Below are positions 20,921 through 33,190 of a DNA stretch of 64,000 nucleotides, one piece after another (positions within the stretch are counted from its first letter, which is position 1; the number at the start of each line of letters is the position of its first letter). The notes under the pieces were generated by a model. That model was not told the origin of the DNA. It saw only the letters and a program-made list of their open reading frames with translations, and did no database searches. Made by a program: the position numbers and the translations under genes. Source of the stretch: Dichetophora obliterata (taxonomy: Eukaryota; Arthropoda; Insecta; Diptera; Sciomyzidae); the NCBI GenBank assembly GCA_963920525.1, contig OY986436.1, positions 6,002,501 to 6,066,500 of the forward strand, given 5' to 3'.

Positions 20921-21825
20921 TAGAGTTGGGTCGTTCCGGACCTGCATAGTTCATGGAACTATGTTCAGTCTCGGACATAGTTCCAATCATTCCATCTGTA
21001 CGATTTAAGCATGTTCAAACAGTTCCGATTGCAATAAAAATTTTTTAATTGAGCAACATCTCTTTCGCACTTACATAAATTAATCGAATTGTTTGAGCGA
21101 CGACAAGTAAGCCAATTATGCATGTGAGAGTGAAAGAAATAATAGATAAAATTAAAAATGATATATCGTCATTCCAGTTGTGTGCATTGTTCAGCATTGC
21201 TGTTTATTTTTGCTTTTAACATATGAAACAGAACAATCACGAAATGACATTGAGCATGCTTCTGTTACTTTCATTCTTATAAAGAGAACTGCTGGAACTA
21301 TATAGTTCCGCGAACATGCTTAAAGCTGATGAACTATATAGTTCCGCGAACATGCTTAAAGCTGATGAACTATATTGTTCCGCGAACATGCTTAAAGCTG
21401 ATGAACTATATAGTTCCGCGAACATGCTTAAAGCTGATGAACTATAAGATGCAACTGCAAATGATTTTCAGCAACATTATAAATTTACAACATGAACTTT
21501 ATTTACTAAATTAAATTATTTACTAAATGATAGAAGTTAATTTTTTATATAAACTAAAGAAATGTTTTTCTTTAATTAAAAAATATAGAAATAAAAAATA
21601 TTGAACTGTTCTGCAGTTCAAATAAACAAAGGAACTAAATAGTTCCGCGGACATGCTTCAAATTCCCTCTGTAGTTCAACAAGCAGACAAGCCAAATAGT
21701 CTATACAGTTCAAATAAGCAAAGGAACTAGATAGTTCCGCGGTCATGTTTCCGTGAACTAGTTCCTTTCTTCAAAAGAATCGTTCCATGTCCGTTCCGTC
21801 TCTGGAACTGTTAAGCACAAGCCTA
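20921..21825. mobile_element. hAT-like non-autonomous element with palindromic array
   Basis: An 8-bp direct repeat CTTGTAGG flanks 905 bp (20913-20920 and 21826-21833). The ends begin TAGAGTTGGG and, from the right, TAGGCTTGTG; terminal identity is short. The interior repeats GGAACTA/TAGTTCC and CGCG(A/G)ACATGCTT throughout, and includes a 36-bp tandem array. No transposase. Confidence 0.7.
21290..21446. repeat. 36-bp tandem repeat, four complete units
   Basis: Unit: GAACTATATAGTTCCGCG followed by AACATGCTTAAAGCTGAT. The GGAACTATATAGTTCC portion is a perfect palindrome in the first copy. The units are almost identical (one A/T change), so expansion is recent compared with surrounding sequence. 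The Ser/Ala/Leu-rich frames across it are repeat products. Confidence 0.92.
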
Positions 21826-21999
21826 CTTGTAGGTCGCTGAATCGGCAAATGATCGCCAACATTTGACATTTTTTTAAAGCTGAGTGATTGTCTTCCCTGC
21901 CTAATTTACCTTTTGAATACAGTAGCTTCTTTATCTTTTATAATAAAAGACTCAGCAAGTTAAAGAAGACACATATTAGATTTGAGTCAATTTTTGCAT

Positions 22000-22250
22000 G
22001 GAGCATCGCGGACGAAAATAAAAAACTTAATTTGGAGGAACAAAGCTTAGCGTGATTTTTGGCTGAGCTACAGGGTGCACAAAATGAACAAAAATCGGCA
22101 AAAACATCAAAAATCAGTTTTTACAAAAATTCTTATCTCAAACACTTATTAACCTCATTTTAAGTTTGAGCTATCGTTAAAAAGTTAATTAAACAGACAT
22201 CTTAATATAATTTTGAAAAGTTTTGGTGATTTGGGACATCCCTCCAATGA
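22000..22250. repeat. dispersed repeat, copy 2 (inverted relative to 16800-17065)
   Basis: Shares ACAGGGTGCACAAAATGA, ATCGGCAAAAAC and CTTATCTCAAACACTT-type sequence with the complement of 16800-17000. Confidence 0.5.
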
Positions 22251-23455
22251 GGTAAGGTAATTGATTTCAAAAGAGTTCGAAGAACACAATGTTTGACATT
22301 ATCCATTATTTAATAGCCGTTATTTAAAGTGAGGAAATATATTGGTTGTGCAACTTCTGACTTTGTCAAATACTGCTAAGCTTTTGGCTTTAAATTCAAT
22401 TAGTAGCTTGTTGCAATTATTTTTTTCACATAAGCGCAATTTTCTGCTTCAAAGTCAAAACAAATGACTTTAATATCTAATAAAAAATTATATTTAGCGT
22501 AATTTTAACATCATTGCACACACAAGCTTAACATTATAATTAAAATTTGCATTTTAGCTGAAATGTGTTTATTTTAGCACCGAATTTAATTGAATTTGCA
22601 AATTTAATTATGTTGTTAAACACACACACTAAATAAAGCACCACACTTGCATACACCAAAAACAAAAACATTATCCCATATATTGTAGGAAATAAGTCTA
22701 AAAATACATGGCTTTATAATTTTAAGCTTATACAAAGTTAAATATAATAAGATTTTTTCTTTATATTAACGTTTAAAGTGATTATTTCAATGAGCAAAAA
22801 TTCAATGGAAATGCTAATGAAATTCGTTTTGTAAAAATTTGTGTAATCAGCTGAATAACAACAAGGGGATTTTATTAAGCGTTTTATGTATTATATAAAA
22901 AAATAGTTTGTTTAGACTGTTATTTGAAAAATTAACTCAATATTAAGATGTTGCAAAATAAAATTTTATCGCAGACATCGTTTTAAGCTTTTTAGTTCTA
23001 ATTTATGAGACTTATTTAAAAAATTCTTTGATATTCTCTCTGTTTTTTGTATCTTTTTTTTTGCATAATGACTTCCCAGAAGGAAAGTGGGGAAGTATGA
23101 CTTTAAGAATGTATGAATTCTTTGTAAAAAAAAGAGGAAAAAAATGCATGTAAAGTATCTTGGAATGCGATTTTTTTTTTATTTTGAACGAAAGTTGCCG
23201 AATGTTAATGTGTGATATGTTGAATTTGTATAAGTGTGAGTGTCATTTCCCAGTTGGAAAAGAAGCGCTGCTGTATGTCTGCCGGCAACATGCCTTGAAA
23301 GGTCAGCAGACTTGCTCGCCTCCATTTCTGCTTATATCTTTTTTCTATAGGCATATCCTTCCATCTCATGGCTGTAATTCTGCATTCATACCATGAGATG
23401 CATGTTGTATGGCTGTTACGGTAGTTAATTTGGCAGACATGCCTATAGAAAATAG
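22251..23455. other. intron sequence, no gene seen
   Basis: AT-rich. A local inverted repeat lies at 23341-23353 (TTTCTATAGGCAT) and 23440-23452 (ATGCCTATAGAAA), with CCATCTCATGG and CCATGAGATG between, so a ~110-bp hairpin is possible. Confidence 0.5.
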
Positions 23456-24670
23456 GGTGGTCTCTCCAAAAAAGGGTGTCTCCCTCTCCCACAAGGACAA
23501 AGTTGTTTTTGAGAATAACAGTAAAAATTAACGATCTGTAAATGCTTCGATTTTTGTCAGAAAAACGAAATATGTCAAAGCAAAAGTAAATATAGACTTA
23601 AACTAACAATATCTTGCCAAATAAGATGCCACTTTTGATTTTTACTGACAGTGTGCTGTGTGAAGATTATTCGAATCTTGAGGTACATTACAAATAGCAC
23701 ATAACTTTTGATTGTTATCTGATTGTGATAATTTTAGTGGTATTTATTAAAGTGTTTACGTTTTCCTTATATTTGGTGTATTTAAAATTTGCACATTTTT
23801 TGTCTATGCATTTACTATTTTTTGAGAAAAGCATACTTGAACGCAATTTTTCAACTTTTTGAAAAAATTAATATAAGGCTTTATATCTCAGGCATCAGAA
23901 GTGGTAAAATAATTTTCGCTTTTTGAATTCTTCAGATATCTCCTTTAAGGTTACTTTTTTTTTTAAAACACATCTTAAAAGCAATTGTTAAATCAATTGA
24001 GACTCATCGAATGGCAGGCTCAGAAACTCAAAATTTTAGTTTAACATTTTGATATATGATCATAAATAATAAATTTCATGTTAAGCAGAACCTTTTTTTT
24101 TTAAAATTGGAACACAAAAAAGATTCGTGGTCTTAACCTGGTGTTTTAAAAAAATACTTTCAGACAGTGTTTCGTTCAGAAATATTTTAAGATTCCAAAT
24201 TTACAAAATTATCTTCGGTACCACTTCTGATACCAAAAATATATAAAACCTTATCTTAATTTTTTTGAAAAACATATAAAATTACATTTAAAATACATTT
24301 CTCGAAAACAAGAAAATGCATTTGTGAAAAATATGCAAATATTTAATTCGCCAAATTTAAAGAAAACGTAAACACTTCAACCAATAACACCAACATTTAG
24401 ACAATCAGATAACAATCAAAAGTTCTGTGCTACTTCGAGTGTACCTTTGGGTTCGAGTATCTCTCACACAGGACAATGAGGGTAGAAACCGAGAGTTGTA
24501 TATTTTTTGGCGAGATATTCTTAGTTAAAGGCTGTATTTAATTTTGTTTTAAGACATATGTAGTTTTTCTTACAAAAATCAAAGCATTAATAGATCGTTA
24601 TTTTTCACTATTTTTCTTAATAAACAACTTTGTCCTTGTGTAAGAGGAAGACACCCCTTTTTTTCTCTCT
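23456..24670. mobile_element. 1.2-kb foldback element
   Basis: Left arm about 23471-23955, right arm about 24190-24663. Pairs include ACAAGGACAAAGTTGTTT near 23501 with AACAACTTTGTCCTTGTG near 24623; GCATCAGAAGTGGTA near 23900 with TACCACTTCTGATAC near 24219; and AACTTTTGATTGTTATCTGATTGT near 23705 with its complement near 24405. The arms are diverged (roughly 80% by eye). The left outer edge reads TAGGGTGGTCTCTCC. No gene and no certain target duplication. Confidence 0.8.
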
Positions 24671-25137
24671 TAATTTTTTTTTTTAGATCCTTACCACCAT
24701 GCAACTTTTGAGACCTCTTAGAATGTGAAATTCGAAAAAATTGTAATTCGATACGCCTTAATGAGCACTTTATTTTTAAAAAATACTCTGCAAGAGGCAA
24801 ACTTTTAATGCCTATATCTTTTAAAAACGAGCTGACTTTGCAAATTCCTTTTAGGGTTTTCTTACTATACACTAGTACTATCATTCTGTGCTATCCGCTT
24901 TTCCGTTAGAAAAATGTGTTGCACAGTGTAATAGAATACACATACATAAAACTTGTATTTGGATACATTTCATTGAATTTTATTTACATTATTTTCACTG
25001 TTTGCGTCATTAATCATTGCATTATATTTTTAAAAAAGATACTATAGGTTTATGGTAGCTGAAATAAGAAACAAAAAATTTTGGACGATGCAGTCCCACT
25101 CATGATACAATTATTATTAGGTAGCCTTGACAACTAC
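24671..25137. other. no gene seen
   Basis: AT-rich; no structure recognised beyond a short transition from the foldback. Confidence 0.45.
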
Positions 25138-25404
25138 TTATTTTCTCACGAGCTCCGACCATCGAATTTCAAACAAAAGAAAACAATATAAAGTGCGTGA
25201 CAGTGGTAGCTTCACACATTGGCAGCTTTCAGCGGAGTCAATAGTTGGTAACTGTTTTTTTTTTTTAAATTTGAGTGAGAAACCTTTGCAATTAAATGAT
25301 CCATTCACAACAGGTGACTCCTCTGAATGCGGCCAATGTGTGTGACACACGTTCTCTATTTTGTTTTCTTTTGCTTGACATTCGATGGTCGAGACACGAA
25401 ATGT
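25138..25404. mobile_element. palindromic MITE
   Basis: CTCCGACCATCGAATTTCAA near 25149 pairs with TTGACATTCGATGGTCGAG near 25374. AAAAGAAAACAATATA pairs with TATTTTGTTTTCTTTT, and CACACATTGGCAGC with GCGGCCAATGTGTG. A half copy with the same features, including the outer CTCGTGAGAAAATA, lies at 28210-28310. The open frames in both directions are mirror translations of the arms. Confidence 0.75.
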
Positions 25405-25563
25405 CACTCCTTCCTATTACTTATTATGCCATGGTCCCAGTCAGAAAATATGCTGGCGACATTTATAAAACTACAAATGTTTTTATGTTGGTCATAAAAC
25501 TCAAATACACGCTCTTGGATATTGGCTACCAGGCGCTCAGCAAATGCAGCAAGCATGGCAATA

Positions 25564-25758
25564 TTAAACAAGGTATTGTTAGGGCGGAGAGCCGGTGACC
25601 GAAACTATCAAAACGAAGTTGACATTTTATACAAAATCTGCATCCAATGAGAATGCAGTATGAAAGCAAGAATTGGTAAATATATCAAAATGGATGAGTT
25701 TGATAGTTATGGTCACTTAGAAAGAGAACACATTCAGTCCTAACACTACCTTGTCTAA
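25564..25758. mobile_element. small MITE candidate
   Basis: ACAAGGTATTGTTAGGGC at the left pairs with GTCCTAACACTACCTTGT at the right, about 195 bp apart. CCGAAACTATCAAA pairs with TTTGATAGTTATGG inside. No target duplication confirmed. Confidence 0.55.
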
Positions 25759-26165
25759 TTCTACTATGGCAGTAAGCAACCATCAATAAGTTTATCTGCT
25801 GACAAATCGTTCCTTCATAAAGAAATCATGAAGGATATTTACTATTTTTCTGTCAATGTATATGTAGATCTGTAGCTGAACTAAAATACATTTAAAACAA
25901 CAATTACCAAACAAATCTAGTACAAAGATGAACAGAGAAGAGTAGTATCACATCAGTTGCGCAACGTTAGAGGGGATGAACCGAATTGGCAGCGGAAAAT
26001 AAACAGCACTTTGCTTGCTATGTTTTTTGTTTGCCTGGTAGCAAGATGTCAAGTGGAGGCATTAAAAGAGACTTCACGGCCAGTCAAACAAAAAGCAAAT
26101 ATCAAAAATTTTAAATTTACTTTATTTTAGCCTACAGCCAGCTCTACATATACATTGAAAAAAAC

Positions 26166-26536
26166 AGAAACATTAAATAGCTGCATTCCCGTGGTCCTTG
26201 ATTTAGAGCGCGGCTCTATTTTATTAAAAAAAAAAAAAAACAAAAATTGAAACCAGCTCGATTTCTAGCTCTATTTCTGATCTTAAAATGCTGCCAAGAT
26301 TCAAGCATTTTTTATCAAAACGAACATAGTTGGCAAATCTAAAACACTATTCATTTTCATATTTTGACGTTTCACCACTCAATGGGCGTTTTGGTATTGT
26401 TGTTTTCTTGTGTTATTGTTCTTAAAACAGCTGTTTCAAGACTGTGATGACAAATTGATATAAAGTTGAACTAACGTTGTTCTACTGAGATTTGATCTGA
26501 TCTAGTGGCACGGGAATGCAGCTAATGTTTCCCAGT
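26166..26536. mobile_element. TIR-bounded segment (MITE candidate)
   Basis: GAAACATTAAATAGCTGCATTCCCGTG on the left and CACGGGAATGCAGCTAATGTTTCC on the right are inverted repeats with a 3-nt gap. The interior has an A15 run and no gene. Target duplication is not clear. Confidence 0.5.
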
Positions 26537-27299
26537 GGAGCAAAGGGAGGGGAAAGAACGATGCGTCAGCAGAGGAACTTATTGATGGTTTCCTATCTTG
26601 TTATCTTTGCTGTCTGTATTGATGACGAGAGTTACTCGGAAAAAGACAATAACGCAAACCAAAGATTTACCCTCTACCAAAATCGTTCAACGCGCCTCAA
26701 GAAGTTTTCACTTCAAAAATGTAAGCGAGTATGGAGGCCAGCATGTCTCCACAGTCTGTCAGTGGTGGATGAATACCTGTGAATATGTGTTAAATTCAAA
26801 CACATTTGATAAATGTTAAATCCAAACACATTTGTTTGCGAAAAATATTTTTTGGTAGCTGACTTAAGTTATCAGCTAAGTTAATAATCAAAGATTTCGC
26901 TCAAATACTGATTTTTTTTCGGCAAAGTCATTACACAAATGCAGCTACTGCACCTTGTGGCATAATGTCAGGTATCATCAAGCTAGCGCCTTAAGCTTTT
27001 GTACATAAGGTAGTTGTTTGATTATCAATAATATGTCCGAGTCACTAGCATGTAAATCATGAACGTTTTCAATATATCTATTTTATTTAATTATTAAAAA
27101 TATTAATTATGTAAATAATTCAATTGCGGAGGTTTCTCACTCAAATTTGTTGCATTCTTTTTGTGTTTTTGAATTTTATCAATAAAAAAAAAAACAAAAC
27201 ATTAGCAGTATCTGACAGTTTTACTCAGCAGTTGTGTTTATGTACGATAGAATTTTTTACTTGATTATTTGACGCACGCTATCTGAACTTTAAAAGCAA
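26537..27299. other. no gene seen
   Basis: Overlapping open stretches at 26516-26819 show no family resemblance. Confidence 0.45.
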
Positions 27300-27832
27300 A
27301 AGGTTTTCAAATAAAGAATTTATAAACTATAAAATATATAAAATAAAAAAATAAAACCGCATTTATAAATAACTAAATTAAGGACCCACCCCCCCACACA
27401 TATAATCTTTTCCATTGCCTGTTTCTGTACAATTTTTTAATAGCTTAACCTAATACAAAAAAGAGTTAAATATAAATAGAAACAGTGGTCATGTCAACTC
27501 CGATGCACGACTGGAGTTTACTCACTAAATGGTACAATCATGGAAGCACTCACTTGTTTAAGTGAGTTGACACGACCACTGTTTCTATATATATTTAACT
27601 CTTTTTTGTATTAGGTTAAGCTATTAAAAAAATTGTACAGCAACAGGCATTGGAAAAGATTATATGTGTGGTGGGGTGGGTCCTTAATTTAGTTATTTAT
27701 AAATGCGGTTTTATTTTTTTATTTTAACCAACCCCCCGGTCCTTAATTTAGTTATTTATAAATGCGGCTTTATTTCTTTATTTTATATATTTTATAGTTT
27801 ATAAATTCCTTATTTGAAAACTTTTTACAACC
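27300..27832. mobile_element. ~530-bp near-perfect palindrome with partial duplication
   Basis: GGTTTTCAAATAAAGAATTTATAAACTATAAAA on the left pairs with TTTTATAGTTTATAAATTCCTTATTTGAAAAC on the right. CAGTGGTCATGTCAACTC at the centre pairs with GAGTTGACACGACCACTG. On the right arm GGTCCTTAATTTAGTTATTTATAAATGCGG occurs twice (27679 and 27740), separated by AACCAACCCCCC, so part of the arm was duplicated. Confidence 0.82.
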
Positions 27833-28209
27833 ATTTGAAACGATGAAAATTATTAAAATGAAAATTATAAAACTTTTTTGATTATAAAAATTTTACATTC
27901 GCGCGTTTCTTTCGCCTTAATATAATCGCGATAGCAAATTTTCTCAAAGGAACGGCAAGAAAAACGACTCATAGAGGGCGCTATCGTTGCAGTCAAAATT
28001 CAATTCAAACGACAATCGTGATACAATAACTATTAGATGTTATCAGAACGTGTGTCGTTCACGACTGTTGTGAGCTATTATGGTAGCGATACCTTAGTGA
28101 TCGAAGTTTTTCTCTGAATTTGTTTGACTCTTAACATCAAAAAAATTGTAAATTATTTAGTTTTAATAATAATTATTATTATAATGCAAATATAAAAATC
28201 ATTTAAGTG

Positions 28210-28310
28210 CAATTAGCTCCGCTAAATGCGGCCAATGTGTGGCACACGCTGTTTATTTTGTTTTCTTTGGTTTAACATTCGATGGTCGCAGCTCGTGAGA
28301 AAATAGGTTG
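28210..28310. repeat. half copy of the 25138-25404 MITE
   Basis: GCGGCCAATGTGTGGCACACGCTG, TTTTGTTTTCTTTGG and CATTCGATGGTCGCAGCTCGTGAGAAAATA match the right arm of that MITE and extend its outer end. Confidence 0.65.
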
Positions 28311-30403
28311 CTTTCAAGGCTATAGTGGTTGCAAATATCAATGCAAACAATTAGTTAAAAAATTTAAATGACAGCTCATAAGAATATATAGGTGCGGCAG
28401 CTGTGTTTCAAATTTTTTAAAGTCCATCCTTCAATTTAAATGGGTAGCAAAACTAATTCTATTTGTTGCAGGATTATTATTTTTGTTTTTACTTTGCATG
28501 TAAAAAGAAATAACCTGAATTATTTTTAAGCAAATGGAACGCAGCCATTGATGAAAATAATTTTTTTTAATCTATATATTTATTTCATTAAGGATTTCTG
28601 AGATGTCAGGATTGGCGGGGTGTAAAATGATGAATGAGGTATCAAATGAAAGAGCTGAATGCGTAGGCGAGCACAAATTCGTTGGTTTTTCGATTGATGA
28701 CCTTTGATCTGAAATATGAGCTCTTTGTTTAAAGGGAATTTTTGTAATAGCACCTACATATACTATAAAAGATGGAAGAGCATGGTGCAAGGAGGGAATT
28801 TTAGACATTGCTGAGATGTACAAACAACAAGGCAGCCATTTTTCGCTATCACTTACCCTACGAAATCAACCCTATCAAATACTCTACAATAAGCTTTCTT
28901 GTATGTAACATGTGTGAATATATACTGTGATGGTGAAATTTTTTACATACAGTAAATTTTAAAAAACCCGTTTTATGACGTCACAACTATAACGATATCT
29001 ATGGATAAAACTATGGATTTTCTCAGTACAACGTATTTTTGTATGAGAAGATTAGTAAAAATAACGGTAAGCTTTTTCGAAAATATTTTTTATGGATAGT
29101 GGAAGTCAAAAAACATTCCCGTTTTGTTATATCTTGAAAACTATAGATTTTCTCAGCACATGCCTTATTTCTTTGATCGTTTTTAAAAAAAAATCCAGTT
29201 TTTTTAAAGCGAGGTCAACGTTACGGAATGAGAAAATAAACGATTGAAATTTCAAGTTTTGACTTTGTAAGCAAATATCTTCGCCATTTTCTAATCGATT
29301 TTAATCACATTTTTGTTGTGATTTACCGTTACTTCACTAATTAAACGTTTTATATATTTGCTGCGAAGATTGTAATAGTTCTTTTTATTTATTTTATTCA
29401 AACAATTTTTTATTTTATGACTTTTTTATTTGAACAATTTTTCACAACTGAAATTTTCAAAATGAAAATTTCTGAAAATATAATAAATGAATACAATTCA
29501 AAATGTTTTTTTTTATAACAAGTATTTCACTTTTTGCTCAAAAAATAAGCCAAAAGTTGTTTTTGTTGTTAATTTGTTTTTTTCCAAAATTTCTATTTTC
29601 CCCACTATTTCTATGGCATATCATTTATTTGCAAAATTTTCTTCATTTTAACACAAAACTCAATAAACAGTTTCTATCATTTAAAGTCATGGTCCCTGTC
29701 ATTTTTTGATGAACATTAATTTTTTAAAAATGTTATTTTTATATTTTTTACAATGATCTACTGATTAAAAAATAATTTTTGTGAATAAAATTTTCAAATA
29801 TTTCAAACCATTCCAAAGTTATATACATAAATTTATGTTTTAAGCAAGTTTCCTTATCAAAGAGTTGCTTAAAGTAAAATTCAGTTAAATTTTTTTTTCT
29901 CATATTGTCATTTTTGGTAAATTTTTGCATTATCTTTTCCGTGTAGCTGCTTTTTTGAATTATTCCTTCTGTAAAAGACGCATATTAAGCAAATAATATG
30001 GTAGAAATGGATTTGTGTTTAAAATTTAATAAGAGCTTTTTCGCATTTTGTATATTTGATCATTTTTGGCACAATTTTTTTTTTTGTGAAAGGTGCATAT
30101 TAAAAAATAATTTTCTCATGTACGAAATGTTGTTTTTACCATTCCGTATAAAGGTAAATCAAGTTTTTTTTACGGTGTTTTTTACGATAAAATGATTTGC
30201 TCTTGAACAAAAAGTTTTTATTTCAGGCATATTTACCAAAGGAGTCGTTCATAAAATACGTTATCGATTTTTAGCATCTTTTTACCCCCTTCCCCTTCCG
30301 TTACTTTTCATAGTGCATATGAAACGGAAGGGGTAGTGCAAAACGTGACATATGAAATAAAAATTTAATTGATTTAAACTTATTATATTATTCTACACAA
30401 TTG
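28311..30403. other. no gene seen
   Basis: Very AT-rich. Near 29010-29165 a diverged direct repeat includes ACTATGGATTTTCTCAG and ACTATAGATTTTCTCAG. CCCCTTCCCCTTCCGTTAC near 30288 pairs with GAAACGGAAGGGGTAGTG near 30323, a short hairpin. Open frames at 28572-28823, 29503-29709 and 29998-30195 are compositional. Confidence 0.45.
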
Positions 30404-30750
30404 GGCGTATTCTGCCAAATCTGTTATTCTGTTATGAATTTTCTGTTATGAATCATAAAAGATGCCGACCATAAAAGATCTGTTAAAATTGGTATTCTGC
30501 CTTTCGATCTTTTATGGTACCCTGTTATCAACCTTCGAAAACAAAAAGCTATTGCAATTCCGTTAACTTCTGTTATGAAGTACCTGATTGCTGTCAATAA
30601 ATTAAAAATAAATTAATACAAGTTGAAGAAGTTTCGATTTTAACGTGTAAATCGCAAATATTTTAACAAAATTAGAACTTAAGAAGTGCCGTGCATTAGC
30701 ATTACAAACTAGTATTGTTGATGTGATTAAATTGCTTGTTTTAAAACAAT

Positions 30751-30813
30751 GTTGGACTGGGAAGACGACCCAGATCAGGTGGAAGCGGAAGAGGCAGAGG
30801 TGACCGCGTAGGT
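30751..30813 (+). pseudogene. short acidic frame, possible first exon of a transposon gene
   Basis: ATG at 30751 opens MLDWEDDPDQVEAEEAEVTA, then stop. The acidic Asp/Glu composition is clearly unlike neighbouring AT-rich random frames and resembles N termini of Harbinger proteins, but it is too short for a call. Confidence 0.3.
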
Positions 30814-30864
30814 TACAGACATAAAGAGCAACTTGGATACGAGCACGTTGCGGTGGCCAAAACG

Positions 30865-31950
30865 GCATATTTTACCTTTAGCTTAAATGAATTTTTCACT
30901 TTTTTTTCGTGGAACATATGTATTAAAGCCTTTTAATTCCAAATCTGAAAAAATTAATGGCCGCTCTCATCTGGTTTAGAAGTTATGGGCGTCCAAAGTT
31001 GAAAAATTGGCTAAAAAAAAAACTTGCTATATCTTTGCTATACAAAAACAAAATTAAGCAAAATGGGTATTAAAAGAAAGGCTATTCTATTGCCTATTCA
31101 ATAAGCTATTAACCATCAAATTCCATTAAATACTTTCTAAGATATAACGCTTTTTATGTACCAACTAGTTTGCATCAAAATTTAAGATTCATTTCAGATT
31201 CAAATAAAAAAGACAAAAATTAATTCCATGAATTCGAATGTAAAAACGACAAAAATTCATTCCATGAATTTCAATGTAAAAATTTAAGGATAATTTAAAA
31301 GACAAGAAAAATCGCGGCGATTTTTAATAACAATTTTTCGACTGCGGCGCTTTATTTATTCACCGTTAATTAACCAGTTCCCAAATATTTCAAAGATTCT
31401 TAAAAAATTTATATTTTATGGCTTTTAACTGTATAAATTACTCTGTAAATGTTTTCGAAATTTCTCGAGTGTGGCCCTTACTTCCTCAATCGTTCGTGTA
31501 ACTATTTAACTTACTTCGTAAAAATTCCTCCATCATATATGTTACATCGTATATGTAACTAGTTATACCTTAAATTGCAATTATTCCTTTTTTTATATAA
31601 TTTGGACTTCCAGCTTAATAGTGTTTTGCCCTTGTACGGAATATTGGTTTTAACACTACAAAACGAAAATATTTAAGTATAAAAGAAGTTGTATCTTAAA
31701 AAGTTATGCATGGATTTTAATGTTTGATACGTCGTTAAATAGGTGCTCCTATTACCTTTCGTTTGCTTTTCTAGGGAAATTGAAAAAATTACAGCATGTT
31801 TTTAAGGCCATTTTTACTAACTGGACCCCTATAACTTTTAAACGTCTTGAGAGCGACCTCTAATTTTTTCACTATTCGCTTGTTTAGCTCCAAATACACA
31901 TTTTGAAAAAAAAAAAATTAAAAAAGTCCATTTTAGCTAAAGGTAAAATG
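30865..31950. mobile_element. TIR unit inside the composite
   Basis: ATTTTACCTTTAGCTTAAATG at the left and CATTTTAGCTAAAGGTAAAAT at the right are inverted, and the flanks (GGCCAAAACGGCAT; GTTCCGCCAAAACG) look like one broken sequence. CTAATTCCAAATCTGAAAAAATTAATGGCCGCTCTCATCT in its left part recurs near 33580, so a second, ruined copy lies at about 33520-34190. Confidence 0.5.
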
Positions 31951-32159
31951 TTCCGCCAAAACGCTATTCGAATTTCAATCATCGTGGCGGCGATAGTGGT
32001 AGGTCATCCTACTAACGACAAGATGTTGAATGCAGGAGGAAGTGAACTAGGAGCTATGATGGGGGCGATGCTGAAGGTTCCCCATACAATCGACAGGATA
32101 AATTAATCGAAACAGAGTATAGTAACTAAAAACGAAAAGACAACGACTTCTACAATAGT

Positions 32160-33177
32160 TTCCTTACTAACTTAGTTGGCGCTACAACCGTATGTCAGTC
32201 TTGGCCTCATCTAAGAATTTGCGCCAGCCATTTCTGTCTTTCGCTGGCTGGCGCCAGTTGGAAATTCCAAGCTTCGTCAGGTTGTCCTCTACTTGGTCTT
32301 TCCAACGAAGATGCGGTCGTCCTCTTCTGCGTTGACCGCCGCTGGGTACCGAATCGAATGTTTTCTTCACTGGAGCATCGTCTTTCATGCGCTGAACATG
32401 ACCAAGCCAGCGAAGCCGCTCGATTTTAATGCGCTTGACTATGTCGATGTCAGCGTACAGCTCATACAATTCATCATTCCACCGTATTCGGTACTCGCCA
32501 TTGACGCAGATTGGTCCGTAGATCTTACGAAGAATCTTTCTCTCGAATGCTCCTAAAGTCTTTTCATCTAAACTGCTCAGCGTCCAGGTTTGTGATGCGT
32601 AAAGTAGGACGGGCATCATGAGCGATTTATAGAGCGTGATTTTCGTTCGTCGAGAGAGGGCTCTGCTTCTCAATTGCCTACTGAGCCCAAAGTAACACCT
32701 GTTGGCAAGAGTTATTCTTCGTTTGATCTCAATGCTGATGTCGTTGGTTTAGTTATTGCTGGATCCCAGATAAGCGAAGTTCTTTACAACCTCGAAGGAG
32801 GTATTGTCAACGGTAACGTGGGTTCCAAGACGCTGGGACTGTTTGTTTGTTGACACTAAGTATTTCGTCTTGTCTGCATTCACTGCCAGACCCATTCGAC
32901 TTGACTCTTTTTCTAATCTGGAAAATGATGCACTGACTTCGCGCGTATTATGGCCAATGATATCGATGTCATCAGCATACGCAAGCAACATAACACTCTT
33001 GTAGAATATTGTGCCACTACGTCTCAGATCAGCAGCTCGGATGATCTTTTCCATCATTAGGTTGAAAAAGTCGCACTATAAAGAATCACCTTGTCTGAAA
33101 CCTCGTTTGGTAATAAATGGTGGGAAGAGGTCCTTCCCGATTTTAACTGCGCTGCTGGTGTTGCTCATGGTATTGCT
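32160..33177 (-). mobile_element. RTE-clade LINE, 5'-truncated, with 13-bp target duplication
   Basis: CTTCTACAATAGT occurs at 32147-32159 and 33178-33190. The insert ends on the minus strand with ...TTGTAGCGCCAACTAAGTTAGTAAG, the same 3' end as the plus copy at 36248-36269. It codes for the second half of an RTE reverse transcriptase and the C terminus. The 5' truncation falls at the position equal to about 35262 of the plus copy. One stop/frameshift lies near 32750. Confidence 0.92.
32182..33057 (-). pseudogene. RTE reverse transcriptase, C-terminal half
   Basis: MMEKIIRAADLRRSGTIFYK, then LLAYADDIDIIG with the YADD catalytic box, LEKESSRMGLAVNADKTKYL, a stop near 32749, then RTKITLYKSLMMPVLLYASQ, FERKILRKIYGP, KRIKIERLRWLGHVQRM and GRPHLRWKDQVEDNL. 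It is nearly identical to 35387-36248. It is too short to be functional. Confidence 0.88.
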
Positions 33178-33190
33178 CTTCTACAATAGT

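Noticed and set aside
21237..21514. Repetitive Ser/Ala/Leu and Val/Pro/Arg-rich open frames on both strands.
   Set aside because: They are the 36-bp DNA repeat read in two directions.
30602..30868. 88-residue minus-strand open frame.
   Set aside because: The opposite strand has the more protein-like acidic frame (30751-30813); the minus frame looks like its shadow.
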